From Brassica napus (lineage: Eukaryota; Streptophyta; Magnoliopsida; Brassicales; Brassicaceae), in the NCBI RefSeq assembly GCF_020379485.1, contig NC_063439.1, positions 9,526,466-9,590,465 on the forward strand: a DNA stretch of 64,000 nt, read 5' to 3'. Below the pieces are notes generated by a model. It did not search any database and was not told the DNA's origin. It was given only the letters and a program-made list of their open reading frames with translations. The position numbers were made by a program, and so were the translations under genes. Every line of letters starts with the position of its first letter. The first letter of the stretch is position 1. Shown here one piece after another: positions 33,986-46,379 of this stretch.

Positions 33986-36900
33986 TTTAGCCAGTTTCGG
34001 AAGCCATCATCAACTGAATCCAAGGTTTATTGTTGTAATACACATTACACACTCTTCTGTTTTTCTTTTTATGAGGCTTTGCTACTATGTCCTATTAGCT
34101 TTCAGATTTTTGCATGTACTATAAGGAAAAACTACATGTAAATGTTATTTGTTGATCATTTTTTTTACGTCCCATAAGAAAATCAGAATCTGAAAACTAT
34201 GGTAGTAAAACCTGCGGCTAAACAGCAGATTGACCTACCAACTTCAAGAACAAATTGCTCGAGGACGAGATGGTGATGTTTTTGCTTCATTGGCTAGTTT
34301 AAGCTCCTTTTTGATCTCTTTCCATTTTATGTCAACTCTGAGCTCATTTTCTTCACAACATTTAGTTTTCACTTTGGTGCTCATCCTTTTCTCTGTCTAC
34401 CTTCTCCAACTTCTCCTCTAAGCTACTTACAGGGCCGGCTCAAGATAATAGTGGGCCCTTGGGCAAAAAAATTTTTTTACATGTATATATGAATAATTTA
34501 AAAATTTTGGGCCCCTATCCCTAATTATTTTTTAAAAAATTGGACCCCTCTTTCATACTATTTTTGTTAAAAACTGTTTGGGCCCTGGGGCCCACGCCCC
34601 CTTGCCCCATGCCCTAAGCCGGCCCTGGTTACTTGCTCCGCTCTATTACTTTCTATTTACGATCACTTTGAACTATTTACGAGTATTTGTAAACTATTTA
34701 CGAGTTTTTTTTGAGTATTTAAGAATTACTTACTTTGTTTTGTTATTCTTTAAGTAAATAACATGTGAATTACTTTAAACAAAATATTTATTCATATTAT
34801 AATGAAGACAAATAAAAAAATATACAAATATTTTAATATATAAGCATTGTATAATTTTCACGATGACAAAAATGTCTTCTCTAAGCAAGTAACAAGTAAT
34901 AACAAACCATACATCTAAATTTTAATACTTGTTACCAATTAATATTTGACTAGATGATGACAAATATTTAAAAATTAAGACAGATACGAAACAAGTAACA
35001 AGTATAAGAAGAATAATGAGTATTTTTGTCCAATCCTAAATGTAAGTAAAAGAAAAAATAAATATGAACAAGTATTTTATAGATCATGTAACAAATACTA
35101 AGTAACATGGCAAGTAACGAATCAAGTACTAAAAATAATAATGATATTTGATATTTGACTTGGTTTCGCAAATAATAAAAATTGCCGATTTGTTATTTGC
35201 CTTAAAAACAACGAGTACTTGAATTTTTGAGGCGGATACAAGTTAAGTAGCGAGTTTAAAACGAGTAACGAGTAATGATGTCCGGCCCTATCACCAATGG
35301 GGCTACGCCCTGACCAAAGATCCTTGCCTTGCAAATTTTGCATTAGAATTATTTTTGTACGTGGTAACTAATTGCAAGGACTTATGGATCAATCCAAATG
35401 ATATATTTTCTCAAAATTGTCATTAACTGTTCAAAATTTTTATGTTAGGTAAACAGGGAATAGGTGCGTGGTCCTGCTTCTGGTTTTGAATACGATCATC
35501 TATAAAAATGGTCCCGTTTCTAACCATACAGCTAGCCAACGCTCTCGACAAAAGAAACCCAAATTTACAAAATTCATGCAAAAATCACTCTTAATTTGAA
35601 AAAAAAAACAATCCCCATGTGCTAAGTAGGTCTCAAGACGATGGCTAATTATCCTGTTTATCATAATCACCATATTTTCGATCTTTCTTTTTCGTTTTTC
35701 TCCATTATCTAGTTCTGTTGTATTTGGTTGGAGACCTGTTAATTTCTTGGTGGACTCTTCAATGGTTTACTCGAACTTGTTTCAAGTTTCGATCTGAATA
35801 AATAGAAGTACTCCTGATCCCAAAAAATAACATTCAGTCACTAAACATCTAGCTCTTCTGCTCTACTTTTTAAATAATAGTTTGAATATTATGAAAACTG
35901 AAAAAGATGCAAAAAAAAGAAAAGTACACAGAACAAACAAATGGACTCGTCGTTCAATCAACCTAAAAATTAGGTTTTCTCTCGCATCAGTCCTACCACA
36001 TTGATAAAATTCTTATATAGTTTCTTGGGGGAGTCACATTGCTTGATCTTAGAAACAAACTAAAGCAACTTTTTCTCTTGAGTGGTCACCTCACAACACA
36101 ATAAAGATCATATATCAAAATCAACATTGTCAGATGAATCTACTATTGATTTTACATTTTAACCTATTTCGTTTCGAATCAACATGAACCTGGTAAACTT
36201 AGGTAACATATGAAATGACAATTCTCCAACATAAACCGATGTCCTATAATTATCTCACAAATTCAGCTATAATATTTTATAAGAAAAGACTTTTGATTTA
36301 GTATTTGGAAGTATACAATGTATACAACAGAGACAACTATAAGACAATGTGAATGGGGCAAGGCGTTGGGGTCCTTTTTTGTGCTACAATGTTTCCCACT
36401 ATTGTGAACAACCTAACATGGACTCTTCTTGCATCAAAATTGTACTACTCTCATTTATTTATTTTATAAATTGAGAAAAAGGAAACTAAAGGTGAGCACT
36501 AAAAGTCATAAAAGAATTCCAAGAATCCCATGTAAAATTATTTATTTAAAAGCAACTCACTGTTCTTTTCTTTTTTTTTTCTCGCTTTCTTTAGCTTCCT
36601 ATTTCTTTTACTGAAATCTCATTAATATTTACAAATAACAAATGTGAAAGATATTGGCGAGATACATTGCTGGCAGGTTACAAACTTCTTGAGATAAAAC
36701 CCCATTAAAACGAGAGGACGTCCCCAACCCAGAAAAACTATTATAAACTAAAACAATAAAAAATGAAATACTATTATTTTGAAAATAGTGATAAAAGGCT
36801 ATTTTGACCCTTCTCCCATCTTTTAATGGCTTTTATCAGATTCAGACCACATGCCAACAAAGAAGTATGGTAAATGGCAAGCCTCTTGTCCCTTTTACAT

Positions 36901-37212
36901 ATGTTTCAGAAATTATATGTAAACTATTTTTTTGAAAAAAAAAAACAAAAGGTTACATGCAATACACCTAGTTTTACAAAAATCTAATCAATTCAACGAT
37001 TTAATTTATGAATGACCCAGCAATGTCATTGCTTACAACAACAAAAAACTTCAAAATATTTCTTCTTTAAACAGAGGCATCAATCATTGACAAAACGACC
37101 AAACCAAATATTAAACTAAAAAAAACTAGGCAATAGAAAAAAAAAATTGAGTTTTTTTTTAAACACCAAAAAATATTTTGTTTTAGGTGTAATAAATAAA
37201 TATATGAAAAAT
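33986..37212. other. Gene-free interval
   Basis: About 3.2 kb of AT-rich DNA. It contains the hAT-like element at 34431-34627. From about 34630 to 35290 it is rich in AAGTAACAAGTA and CGAGTAACGAGTA-like words ending in a CCGGCCCTA, which may be a second related transposon. From 35300 to 37200 I see no gene or clear repeat. Confidence 0.5.
34431..34627. mobile_element. Short hAT-like element with GGGCCGGC termini
   Basis: The left end CAGGGCCGGCTCA and the right end CTAAGCCGGCCCTG are inverted repeats. Flanking octamers GCTACTTA and GTTACTTG agree at six of eight positions, as expected for a decayed 8-bp hAT target duplication. The interior repeats GGGCCC-rich words. Confidence 0.55.
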
Positions 37213-38139
37213 TCAACTTTTACTTTTCCTGGATTTTCTTCTGGTCAAGGTCCTCACGGACCTCACCATCCAACCCTGTTTCCTCACTTTGGTTCCTTCG
37301 ACTTTGGATGATGCCACATGACGAGAAGAGGTGGACCATCCTGATCTGAGTTTGATGACATGGAAAAGATGACCAATACGTTTGCGCCACCTGAGAGATG
37401 ACTTGACACTATTAGGCTCAATGATACTCGTACTGCTCGTTGTAAGGGACTGCTGCTCCTTACATGCTGAGCTTGTGTTGTCTACACAAACCTTTGACAC
37501 TGTTTTCTTCTCCCACGACGCGTTTCCATCATTTTCGAATTTTATTGATATAAAGGAATCTGAACACACACACAAAGGAAAACAAATAAATTTCAGTTAT
37601 TCATTGATTTGTACGACAATTAAAATTATCTTTTCTAAAAAAAAATCAATTAAGATTATCTACAGATATACATAAATTTCAAGAACTATAAATGATAATT
37701 AGCCGTAGCCATCAAATCATCATCATACCGAGGAAACCAAAAAAGGGAATTATCCAATTGGAATTAGTTTTAAAGTTTATCAAAATAACATTAATGTGTA
37801 TATGAAGTATATACATAAATTGTGTGTATGAGATACGCATTTATACTATAGATATGTGTAAAGTTGTGTACCTTCTTGGCTTGTGGAGACGTCAAGATCG
37901 GAGGATGGATGGAATTTCCTGCGGTGACGGAGATCGAGGCGACTGAGGAGAGAGCTCAAGGTGAAGATCTTAGGGAGGTTAATGACTGGTGAAGATGAAG
38001 AGTATTTGGTTCTTGACGATCTCTGCTTCGAAGCTAAAACCAGAAGCCTCTCGTTCAAACAGAGTGGGCACACTCCAACATATTCTTCCTTCGGATGGAA
38101 ATAACAGTATGGTGAGCTATCATCTTTGTACATATCCAT
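37213..38139 (-). CDS. Uncharacterised plant protein with OCTOPUS/DUF740-like N-terminal Cys motif
   Basis: Two exons (38139-37872 and 37559-37213) give 204 residues. The start is MDMYKDDSSPYCYFHPKEEY, followed by VGVCPLCLNERLLVLA. The pattern C-x2-HP-x4-G-x-CP-x-CL-x-ERL closely resembles the N-terminus of OCTOPUS (DUF740) phloem polarity proteins, but the rest of that family is absent. The remainder is basic and Ser-rich (SKQRSSRTKYSSSSP; RRKSRKSKS at the end), with no transmembrane segment. Its place fits an unknown gene near At1g21830. An in-frame TTG lies upstream at 38151, but the ATG is the natural start. A membrane-associated polarity role would be inference only. Confidence 0.75.
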
Positions 38140-38879
38140 CTTCACTACCAAAGGAGAGAAGAAAAGAAGAGAGAGGGTAAAGGAGAAACAGAGAGATAAG
38201 AAATGAGATGTGGTTAGGTCTGAAATTGAGTTTCGTAATATATATCGAATATATTAGTGTTTTGACATATATATACTATTTCATATTATTTCTCAAGTAG
38301 ATAAGCCTTTTAGCTACTTGGAAGAAACGGAAAAAGAAAGAAAAATGACAAGCCTTTTTAGTTGTGATAATATTCTAATCAACTATCCATTAAATATAAT
38401 CGATGGTTTATTTTAAACAGTAGATTTTGCAGACATTACTGTTTTCAGATATTGGCATAATCTAGAAAAATAATCTATATATATACTAAGGTCATGCATC
38501 TGTTATTAACGAACAGATCTCGAGCTTAGTTGTTATGGGACTTTATTTGTGTAATTTTTGTTTGTTTGTTTGTAAAATGGACAACATATTTCAAAGTATT
38601 TATGATGTTTAATTATGCATATACAATATCTTTTTTTCATATACAATATCTTTTAGCGATAATAATATCTAGGAACGTTCAACAAGTAATTAATATTAAT
38701 TTTGGATTCAGATATTGTTTAATTTTACCAATTAGATGAATACTCCGATCTTCTTGTAAAATATGGAATGGGACAGATACTCGAAGAAGCATAACTGATC
38801 GCTTGTGGATCCGTGTATGACAGATATTATTTAAAACTAATCAATAATCTAGAAAAAAAATACTGTGAACAGAAAATCT

Positions 38880-40526
38880 TTTTTTTTTTTTTTTTTTTGA
38901 TCAAATTAACTTATATTAAGAGCAAAGTTAACTCTACTCAAGAGTAGAAGAGCGTAGGTGATACAACGCCGATTTCGCTAATGAATCGGCTTGAGCATTT
39001 GCTAAACGCGGAATGAAAATAAAAGAGATAGATGTGAAAGACTGAGCCAACAGATGGATATCATGTAGGATGCCTTTCAAGGCAACATCTTGTCCTTGTG
39101 ACTTCAGGAGAAAGATAAGAGCCTTTGAGTCAGAGAATACTTGGAGACTGCTGACATGTGACGATACTGCAGCACTGACTGCCGCTTTAACCGCTAGTGC
39201 CTCAGCTACAAGGGCCGAGGTAACAAAGCGTCGGTGAGAAGAAGAATTCTCTGCACAGAATCCTGTGGAGTCTCGAAGATGCCATCCGAGACCGCAGTTC
39301 CCCGTTGAAACATCCCATGCTGCATCTGAAAAAGAAGACCATGTATAAGAGTTAACAGGCGGGGGAATGTAAGGCATCGACGGAACCACATAATGTGGTA
39401 GTGAAGGGCAAGCGGTGATAGCGGTAATAGCCTGAGCTGCCTTCCAGGCTCGGGCGTCTTGAATAGCTTTGAGGATTGAGTCTTTCGCCGTGAATAGTCT
39501 GTTGTCAAACAAGAGCTTGTTCCTATTCGTCCAAAGGATCCAAAGAATCCATGGATAGAGAGGCGTAACCCCGAGACCAAGCGGTGGGAGTGAGAGCATC
39601 TTTTTGCATCGTTGGAGTAAGTCTGAAACAGAGGAAGTTTCAAGCGGGTCGGGTTTGAAGAGACAAGGAACCAGTTCCCAGACCTGCGAGGCAAATGGAC
39701 ATTGTAGTAAAACATGAAGCTCCGTTTCAAAGTTCCCACAGCGCTTGCAGGTAGGTAAAATGGATAATCCCCTACTCGCCAGACATGATCCAACCGGGAG
39801 CGCCTTATTATTTGACTTCCAGAGGAAGTGTTTTATCTTCGGGGATGTATCTACTTGCCAAATGCACTTCTTCCAGTCAAAGACAAAGTCACTCGGCTCA
39901 CCATTGCAGAGTTTAGCGATAGCATATCCCGACTTCGTGGAGTACACGCCAGAGGCATTTGGTAACCACACACGCTCATCTTGCATACCAAGAGTACTAG
40001 GAATCAGCCTGCGAATCATTTCCTCGTACTGGGGCAGGTGCTCGCGGATTATCGTGAGGTCCCATTCCATGGAAGGGGTCAGAAGTTTGTTAACTTTCCA
40101 ATCCTTAGTAGTTATTGGAGGAGGACCTATAACGCCAAGTGGTTCAGCAGGCGAAAGCCAGGGTTCATTCCAGATATCAACTTTTGATCCTGAACCAATA
40201 GCCCACCCTAGCCCTTTAGAGAGAAGGTCGCGTCCCACCAGTATTCCTTGCCAGCCGTGAGAAGAGCCAGATGCTGTTTTCGTTTCGAGGAAGTGTGATC
40301 TGAAACAGTATTTGCCTAGTAAGATCTTGGCCATAAGGGATGTCGGTTCTTTGAGGATTCGCCAAGACAGCTTTGCTAGCATTGCATCGTTGAACTGAGC
40401 AATTTCCCGGAAGCCCAAACCCCCTGCGTTTTTAGGTTTTGCAAGCTTCTCCCACGACACCCAACAAATCTTTTTGACTTCCGGAGAGGCATCCCACCAG
40501 AACCTAGTCAAGATGGATTGAATCTG
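38880..40526 (-). mobile_element. 5'-truncated LINE with 18-bp target-site duplication
   Basis: ACTGTGAACAGAAAATCT is present exactly at 38862-38879 and 40527-40544. Between them lies a minus-strand LINE 3' part ending in a 19-nt poly(A) (T run 38880-38898) preceded by TTAATTTGATC. The translation is open from the junction to 38934: the downstream RT region (QSILTRFWWDASPE; KNAGGLGFREIAQFNDAMLA), a zf-RVT-like domain (FDWKKCIWQVDTSPKIKHFL; CKRCGNFETELHVLLQCPFA) and an RNase H domain (LQVFSDSKALIFLL; PRLANAQADSLAK). RT itself was lost by 5' truncation. The first residues of the open frame, above 40526, are host sequence. The intact frame and identical TSD argue for a recent insertion. Confidence 0.93.
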
Positions 40527-40544
40527 ACTGTGAACAGAAAATCT

Positions 40545-40734
40545 ATATTCTTTTGTTGTTAATAAACTTGGACGTGTTGGCCGAGAAACATCCACTTGTA
40601 GTATTCGTAATCCAAAAGAGAATGTATCTAAGTATGTGGGTTCCACCAAGACAAGTCATCATTCTTTGTTTGATAGGCGTGAGTGATTTTGGAGGTTCTC
40701 CATTTTCAAATTCTTTTTTCTCATCTTAACTTCA

Positions 40735-40765
<31 letters not shown>

Positions 40766-43194
40766 GGTAGCTGATCGAAATTTTCATATTTCCATGAGAT
40801 TTTTTTTTTCCAAAAATGTAATGTAGGGAATCCATTAATGTTCATTCACTAATTATAACTCAAACTCTTGTTATATATGAATTATTTTAGTTCATACAGA
40901 GAATACTTATGTTTGCTTCTCAAGTTGGCTTTCTCACACCACATGGAGTGTGAAGTCTGCATTATCAAGACCATATCGCTTCATCTACAATTCTTACTTC
41001 TTTGGGCGAAACAAAAGATCAGATTCATCTTAGGGTTTGATGAAATTTCTCCCTATTTGCTAATCATCTTGAAAACTGTTCAAATTAAGTCTTCTATTTG
41101 TCTTTACAAACTTTGAAATCACGTGCTAATCCAACAAATGGGAGTAATTATTAAAGTTTGGGAGCTAGATTGACCTAATTTTATAAAGTTGGGGGTCTTG
41201 GGTGTGTGAACATAAAAGGGGTCCATTTTATGTGTTGGTCAAGATTTTTGGGCGTTCACGTGATCTAAAGGAAAAAGATGGTGTAGAGACAGGCTTCAAT
41301 ATCAAGAGCTAAAAACCCAAAGACTAATTTGATCAAAAAAAAAAAAAAACCCAAAGACTTTAAATAAAATAAAAAACATTGATAGGTGATATGTTTTGTG
41401 TAGTGATGAGTTTCAATGTATCATCACTTTTTAGTTAGACCATCCCACACACTTCCTTTACACTATACGACTCAATGATCGAAGTTATTAATGTCTTTAA
41501 CCAATACATCCATATAATATAAGAAAATGTATATATATATATCTGCATATGACTTCATTATCAGTGCTTCTTCAACCGATATGCTGGCTTCAACTATTTG
41601 TGCTGATTTTTATGCATAATAAGAGATAAGCTAAACACACAATCTAATGTGATTAGAATCGCCCAATTCACATGTAAACTACTCGTGCTCACATGTAAAC
41701 ATATTCTTCATACCTAAACCTATTACTTGGCCTGCTTTCAGAGTAATAAGCTGAACTCATGAAGGTGTTGACATTATGGTATTTGAGAATTGTAAAGATA
41801 ATATATACACAGTATATCTACATACTTGTATTTTTCTTTTTTGGTCAAATATCTACATAGTTGTATAAAAGATCTTTCCCTAAGCACAACGCTATGCCTG
41901 AATATCGATTAGTCACTGCCTAGTTAGTTCGCTAAAGTCTTGTTCAATTCTCTTCTTTATAGATATTCACATGGCTATACTCCATGGTTTATAGACTCTA
42001 TTATAGAAATAAAAGTAATGTTACTTCTTCATTGATTTGTCATGGTTATCCTAATTTCTAGACTCTATTATATATCTATAAATTGACATGGATATTGGGT
42101 CAATTCTGAAGGAAATAAAAGTAAGTCCTACAAGGTTTATCCAGAGAGCACACACAAAGGAACTTTTAAATATAAAAAGGCAAAGTAAAACAAAAACTAA
42201 AAAGAGTGAGCACATGGGAGGCATGGAGAAACTTTGGATAGGATTCGAGTCATGTTCCTGTTATGGAGTTCTTATAGTATGGGTCTATAAACAGGATCAC
42301 TTTTCTGTTTTCAAATTTGATTTTTTTTTTTTTTTCTAATCCTTTTTTGTTAATTGTTTTAAAATTAAAGCTTTTAGCATGCATCACATGGGACCAAGCA
42401 AAAAAACAACAGGATAAAACGACACTAGCGATCGAGATCCTACGATTATGTCTTTTTCGATCTCCAGATATGTTGTGAGTCGATGACTAATCTTACCTGA
42501 TTTTATCAGGATCCGTTAAGAGTCATTATTCAATTCACATCTATTATTGAACTATTCGAATCTTTTTAGATAATATATATGTTGTTAGACTTTTCTCACA
42601 GACACAGTTAGTAGCTTAGTATAATGGACATCCATCAAATTCTAGAAGATGCAAGGAACTTATGGTTTCCTTAAACACTATTTTTTGGTTAGAGAATGCT
42701 AATTATTTGCTTAATATATTATGGATATATTTTTTTAAAAAAAATCGTGAATGCAAATATGGAACATTTGAGGTTGAGGAATAAAATAGCTTACATAAAT
42801 CAAAACGAAGAAAGAGTAACAATCAAGATGCCAGCTCTGGACAATATATTTCCAGCTCTTGGTTACAAATTAAAGACAACCATTTGCCACTTAGATATGC
42901 CTCGTGTTGATTGATATTTTTAACATGAACAATTAGTTATGATTTATTTTTAGAAAATAGTTGTTAAGACTTAGAAAACAAACAGTATAACATATCTCAA
43001 TATATTTACCCAAAAAAGGAACAATAAACAAATTTACATCCTAATAACTCCTAAAATCAGCTAAAACAATTTATACTATATACATATATAAATACATCTA
43101 CATCAACTCAACATTCTCACCAAATCATTATTTCGAAATCACAATAAACAAACATACACCATTAAAAAGGGGCAAGAATCACAATACTTACAAT
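40545..43194. other. Gene-free interval
   Basis: AT-rich DNA with no supported gene. It contains a long T run near 40738-40765, which may be the tail of another retroelement without a visible body, the micro-insertion at 41326-41348, and the left flank of the thionin duplication from about 42740. A short open frame at 42088-42339 has no recognisable motif. Confidence 0.5.
41326..41348 (+). mobile_element. Extremely truncated LINE insertion (3' end plus poly(A) only)
   Basis: AATTTGATC followed by about 15 A is bracketed by repeats of ACCCAAAGACT (41315-41325 and 41349-41359; longer if flanking A are counted). AATTTGATC plus poly(A) is the same 3' terminus as the LINE at 38880-40526. This is best read as a target-primed insertion that stopped after about nine element bases. 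Confidence 0.6.
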
Positions 43195-43491
43195 ATGGCA
43201 ATTCAAGTGTCAAAGAAAGTTGCTAGTGTTTTGATTATTGTAATTTTATTTACAATATTTTTTTCAGCACAAGTCTCTCATTCTAAAACGATAGATGTAG
43301 GATGTGTAAAAAATTGTATTGTGAATCAATGCATGAAAGCATCAAATAAGGCGACTCCAGCAACATGTGACAATCCATGCAAGACAATATGTACTACAAC
43401 GGGTATTAATAGTTACATCGTTCCACGACGTGGTGGTCGTGATCCAATTAAAGCATTTTGCATAACATTTAAATGGTTCTGCAACAATTAA
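43195..43491 (+). CDS. Secreted cysteine-rich peptide, plant thionin-like family
   Basis: A single exon of 98 codons. Residues 1-30 are a signal peptide (hydrophobic ASVLIIVILFTIFFSA), and the mature part has eight cysteines. Six are spaced C-x3-C-x4-C-x11-C-x3-C-x3-C, then a pair C-x6-C near the end. Arabidopsis has a cluster of 'plant thionin family' genes in this same At1g21835-21928 interval, which supports the assignment. A TATATATAAATA stretch lies about 110 bp upstream. Thionin-type peptides are usually defence or reproductive cysteine-rich peptides; toxicity of this one is not shown by sequence. Confidence 0.8.
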   Translation: MAIQVSKKVASVLIIVILFTIFFSAQVSHSKTIDVGCVKNCIVNQCMKASNKATPATCDNPCKTICTTTGINSYIVPRRGGRDPIKAFCITFKWFCNN

Positions 43492-44371
43492 TAGAGAAGT
43501 ACATGATTGTATAATTTCTATGTATATGTCATATATTTACATTTTCATATCATATATCGATTAATATCTCATGTATGTGTTTATTTTTCTTCTCAAACAA
43601 AAAAAAACTAATAATTTGAATCATGGTATAATCATACTGAACGATTAGTTGAAGACTCTAAGCTCTTATAAGTTGTTCATGCAACCAACACATCTAGCTG
43701 ATTGTAATGAATAGGGGTTCTCCATCAATATTTCAAAAATCAACTCATCAAATAGTTGTTTAGATCAATACATTGCCATAAATTGCAACCTATAGAAACC
43801 TATTAAATTATATATCCTCATTAAGCTAACTCATAGCATGCCGACTGGTATTCAATTTATGATAGTGATTTCACATTGGCTCATGTTCTATCTAATATTA
43901 GACGTAACACATGGTTAGCAATTTATGTTGTGAATGCAAATGTTAGCATTTGGGGTTTATGAATATAACTTACCCAACAACAAAGAAAGAGCAATAGTCA
44001 AGATGACACCTCTGAAAAATATCTTTCCAGTTCTCGAATACTTGGTTACAAATTAAAGACAATCATTTGCCAGTTAAAAATGCCCCGTGTAGATTGATAT
44101 TATTAGTGTTAACAATTACTTATAATTTATTCATAAAAAAATAATTGTTAAGATGACCAGACAATATAAGATATCTCAACATATTTACCCAAAAAAATAA
44201 ACAGAAAGCAAATTGACATCCTAGTAGCTTCTAAAAACAGCTAATTAATACTAATATCACTAATATATATAAATACATCAACTCAACATTCTTACCAAAT
44301 CATCTTATTTCAAAATCACAATAAACAAACATATACCATTAGAAAGGTGTAAGAATCACAATACTTACAAT

Positions 44372-44679
44372 ATGACAATTCAAGCATCAAAGAAAATTGC
44401 TAGTGTGTTGATTGTTGTAATCTTATTTACAATAATTTTTTTCAGCACAAATCTCTCATTCTAAAATATTCTAAAATGCTAGATGAAGGGTGTGTAAAAA
44501 CTGCATTGTGAATCAATGTATGAAAACATCAAAGAATGCGACTCCAGCAGCATGTAACAATCCATGCAAGACAATATGTACTAATGTGGGTATTAAGAGT
44601 TACATCGTTCCACCTGGTGGTGGTCGTGATCCAGTAAAAGCATTCTGCAGAACATTTACATGATTCTGTGACAATTAAT
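44372..44679 (+). pseudogene. Broken tandem copy of the thionin-like peptide gene
   Basis: The copy aligns along its whole length with 43195-43491. A one-base insertion in the signal-peptide region (around 44435) shifts the frame and leads to an early stop, further indels follow in the Cys-rich part, and near the end a Trp codon of the intact copy corresponds to TGA (about 44660). Most cysteine codons are still visible out of frame. Upstream TATA-like sequence is retained, so transcription may persist. Confidence 0.8.
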
Positions 44680-45424
44680 AGGAAATAATATAATTGTATA
44701 TTTTCTATGTATATGTCACATATTTACATTTCCTATCACTATATATCGATTACTATCTCATGTATATGTTTATTCTTTTTCCAATACAATTTTTTTTATA
44801 GTTTGAATCATGGTATAATCAATCACACTGAACGATTAGTTGAAGACTCTAAAACTCTTGGAAGATGTTCATCTCAACACATCTACTAGATGATTGCAAA
44901 CGAATTTGTTCTCATTTACTATTTTAAATTTTCAAAACAGAAAAAATAATTGTTTAGCCTATAGAAACCTATTAAATGATCCTCGTTAGACCAACTCAAA
45001 GCAGGCCCATTTGTATTCAAATATTGTAGTGATTTCACCTTACTTCTATCTAACATTTATTTCTATCTAACATTAGGCATAACACATGACAAATCTATAA
45101 AAAAAATAAATGAACCAGCCTAATCAAAAACTCGATTCAAACCAATTTCCGACAGATAATCTCCTTTACCCTATTTTTACCATATGATACAGAAAATTTG
45201 GGAATGTTGAAAGATCAAAGTATACTACGTTAATAATGTAAGAAAGGATCATATGATAATGATAAGGTGGGTGGTCACGAAAAGCTTAAAACTGTGTTTG
45301 AGGGAAAGAATATTTAACGCGGCTCCTTCAGCAATCAAAGTAACAGGCTATTCAAAAATTCTTTGCTTTAGCAGTCTCTAAAAAGTAAAATGGGCCTCAG
45401 TTCATGTCAAGTTACCGCCATACC

Positions 45425-45986
45425 TAGAGCTGGGTTGCGGGTCAAACCCGCCCCGCTGACCCGCCAACCCGCGGATAAACTGATTTTTTTACTCAAAAAA
45501 TTTGACCCGTTTGATCCGCAAGAAGAAAATATGAAATCCGCACCCGCCCCGTTTAAACCCGCGGGTGATCCGTTAGACCCGCGGATAATATTAATAATAT
45601 TAAAAATTATTAATTTAAATATTTTTAATTAAAAATAACAATAAAATTTAAATTTTTTTATTAAAAATAACAATAAAATTTAATATTTTAAATAATTTTT
45701 ATTAAAAATAATAAATATTAATCTATTTATAATTAAAATTAAATTATTTTTAAAAAAATTTCTATTTAAAAATAATATTTTAAAAAAAAATCTTTTTTTT
45801 TAGTTTTTGCGGGTTGGCGGATACCCGCACTGAATTTTGGCTGATCCGCACCCGCCCCGCATAAAAGTCACTCAACCCGCACCCGCACCCGCGAACCAAA
45901 TTTTTCAAATCACTCAACCCGCACCCGCCCCGCAGCGGATCAAATGGGACGGAGCCCGCGGATAATGATTCATATTCCCAGCACTA
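45425..45986. mobile_element. Nonautonomous hAT-like transposon with perfect 8-bp TSD
   Basis: GCCATACC occurs on both sides (45417-45424 and 45987-45994). The termini TAGAGCTGGG and, on the opposite strand, TAGTGCTGGG form a 10-bp inverted repeat with one mismatch. Subterminal regions are crowded with ACCCGC/GCGGGT words in both orientations, as expected for hAT transposase binding, and the core is AT-rich (45590-45800). No transposase is present. It lies about 390 bp upstream of the LYM1 start codon. Confidence 0.92.
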
Positions 45987-46379
45987 GCCATACCCTTCTT
46001 CCGGTTTTTCACAAATGTGCCACGCCAACGGTTGTATTAAACCGGTCAAACGAGTTTACGAAGAAAGGGCAAATCAGTCACAAACATAAACAAATGTCTG
46101 TCTCGGACATCGCGAAGCTACCGTTCTGTGTTCACTCTGTACAACACCCTTGTCTGCTTCTCCCTCGCATCTCTCTCTCTCCTCCCTTTCAAATAAAGTT
46201 TTCAACTTTTCTTCTCTCTCTCCTCAAGAAGAAGAAACCCACTGATAAAGAGAGATTCTTCCTCTATCAAACCCGTAAACTCCTGAAGTCTCCAGACCAG
46301 TCGTCGGTTTGTCTGAACCTTGTCCATTGTACGGTGAGAAGTTTCCGGTGAGAGAGAGTCAAAAACCCTAGAAGAAAGT

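Larger units (their letters stand above)
42740..45070. repeat. Tandem duplication of a thionin-like gene region (about 1.2-kb units)
   Basis: Unit 1 (about 42740-43920) and unit 2 (about 43930-45070) share their upstream flank (GAATGCAAATAT.., CAAGATG.CA.CTCTG, GGTTACAAATTAAAGACAA), the coding region and the 3' flank (ATCATGGTATAATCA, CTGAACGATTAGTTGAAGAC). Divergence is moderate with many small indels, so the duplication is older than the insertions with identical TSD in this window. Confidence 0.8.

Noticed and set aside
40738..40765. Another LINE or SINE insertion marked by a long T run
   Set aside because: No element body or target-site duplication could be found next to the homopolymer.
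42088..42339. 83-codon open frame
   Set aside because: No recognisable motif, ends in a T run, and lies in a gene-free tract.
45390..45632. Open frame rich in Pro/Asp at the left end of the hAT-like element
   Set aside because: It is made of the subterminal ACCCGC repeats and crosses the element boundary.
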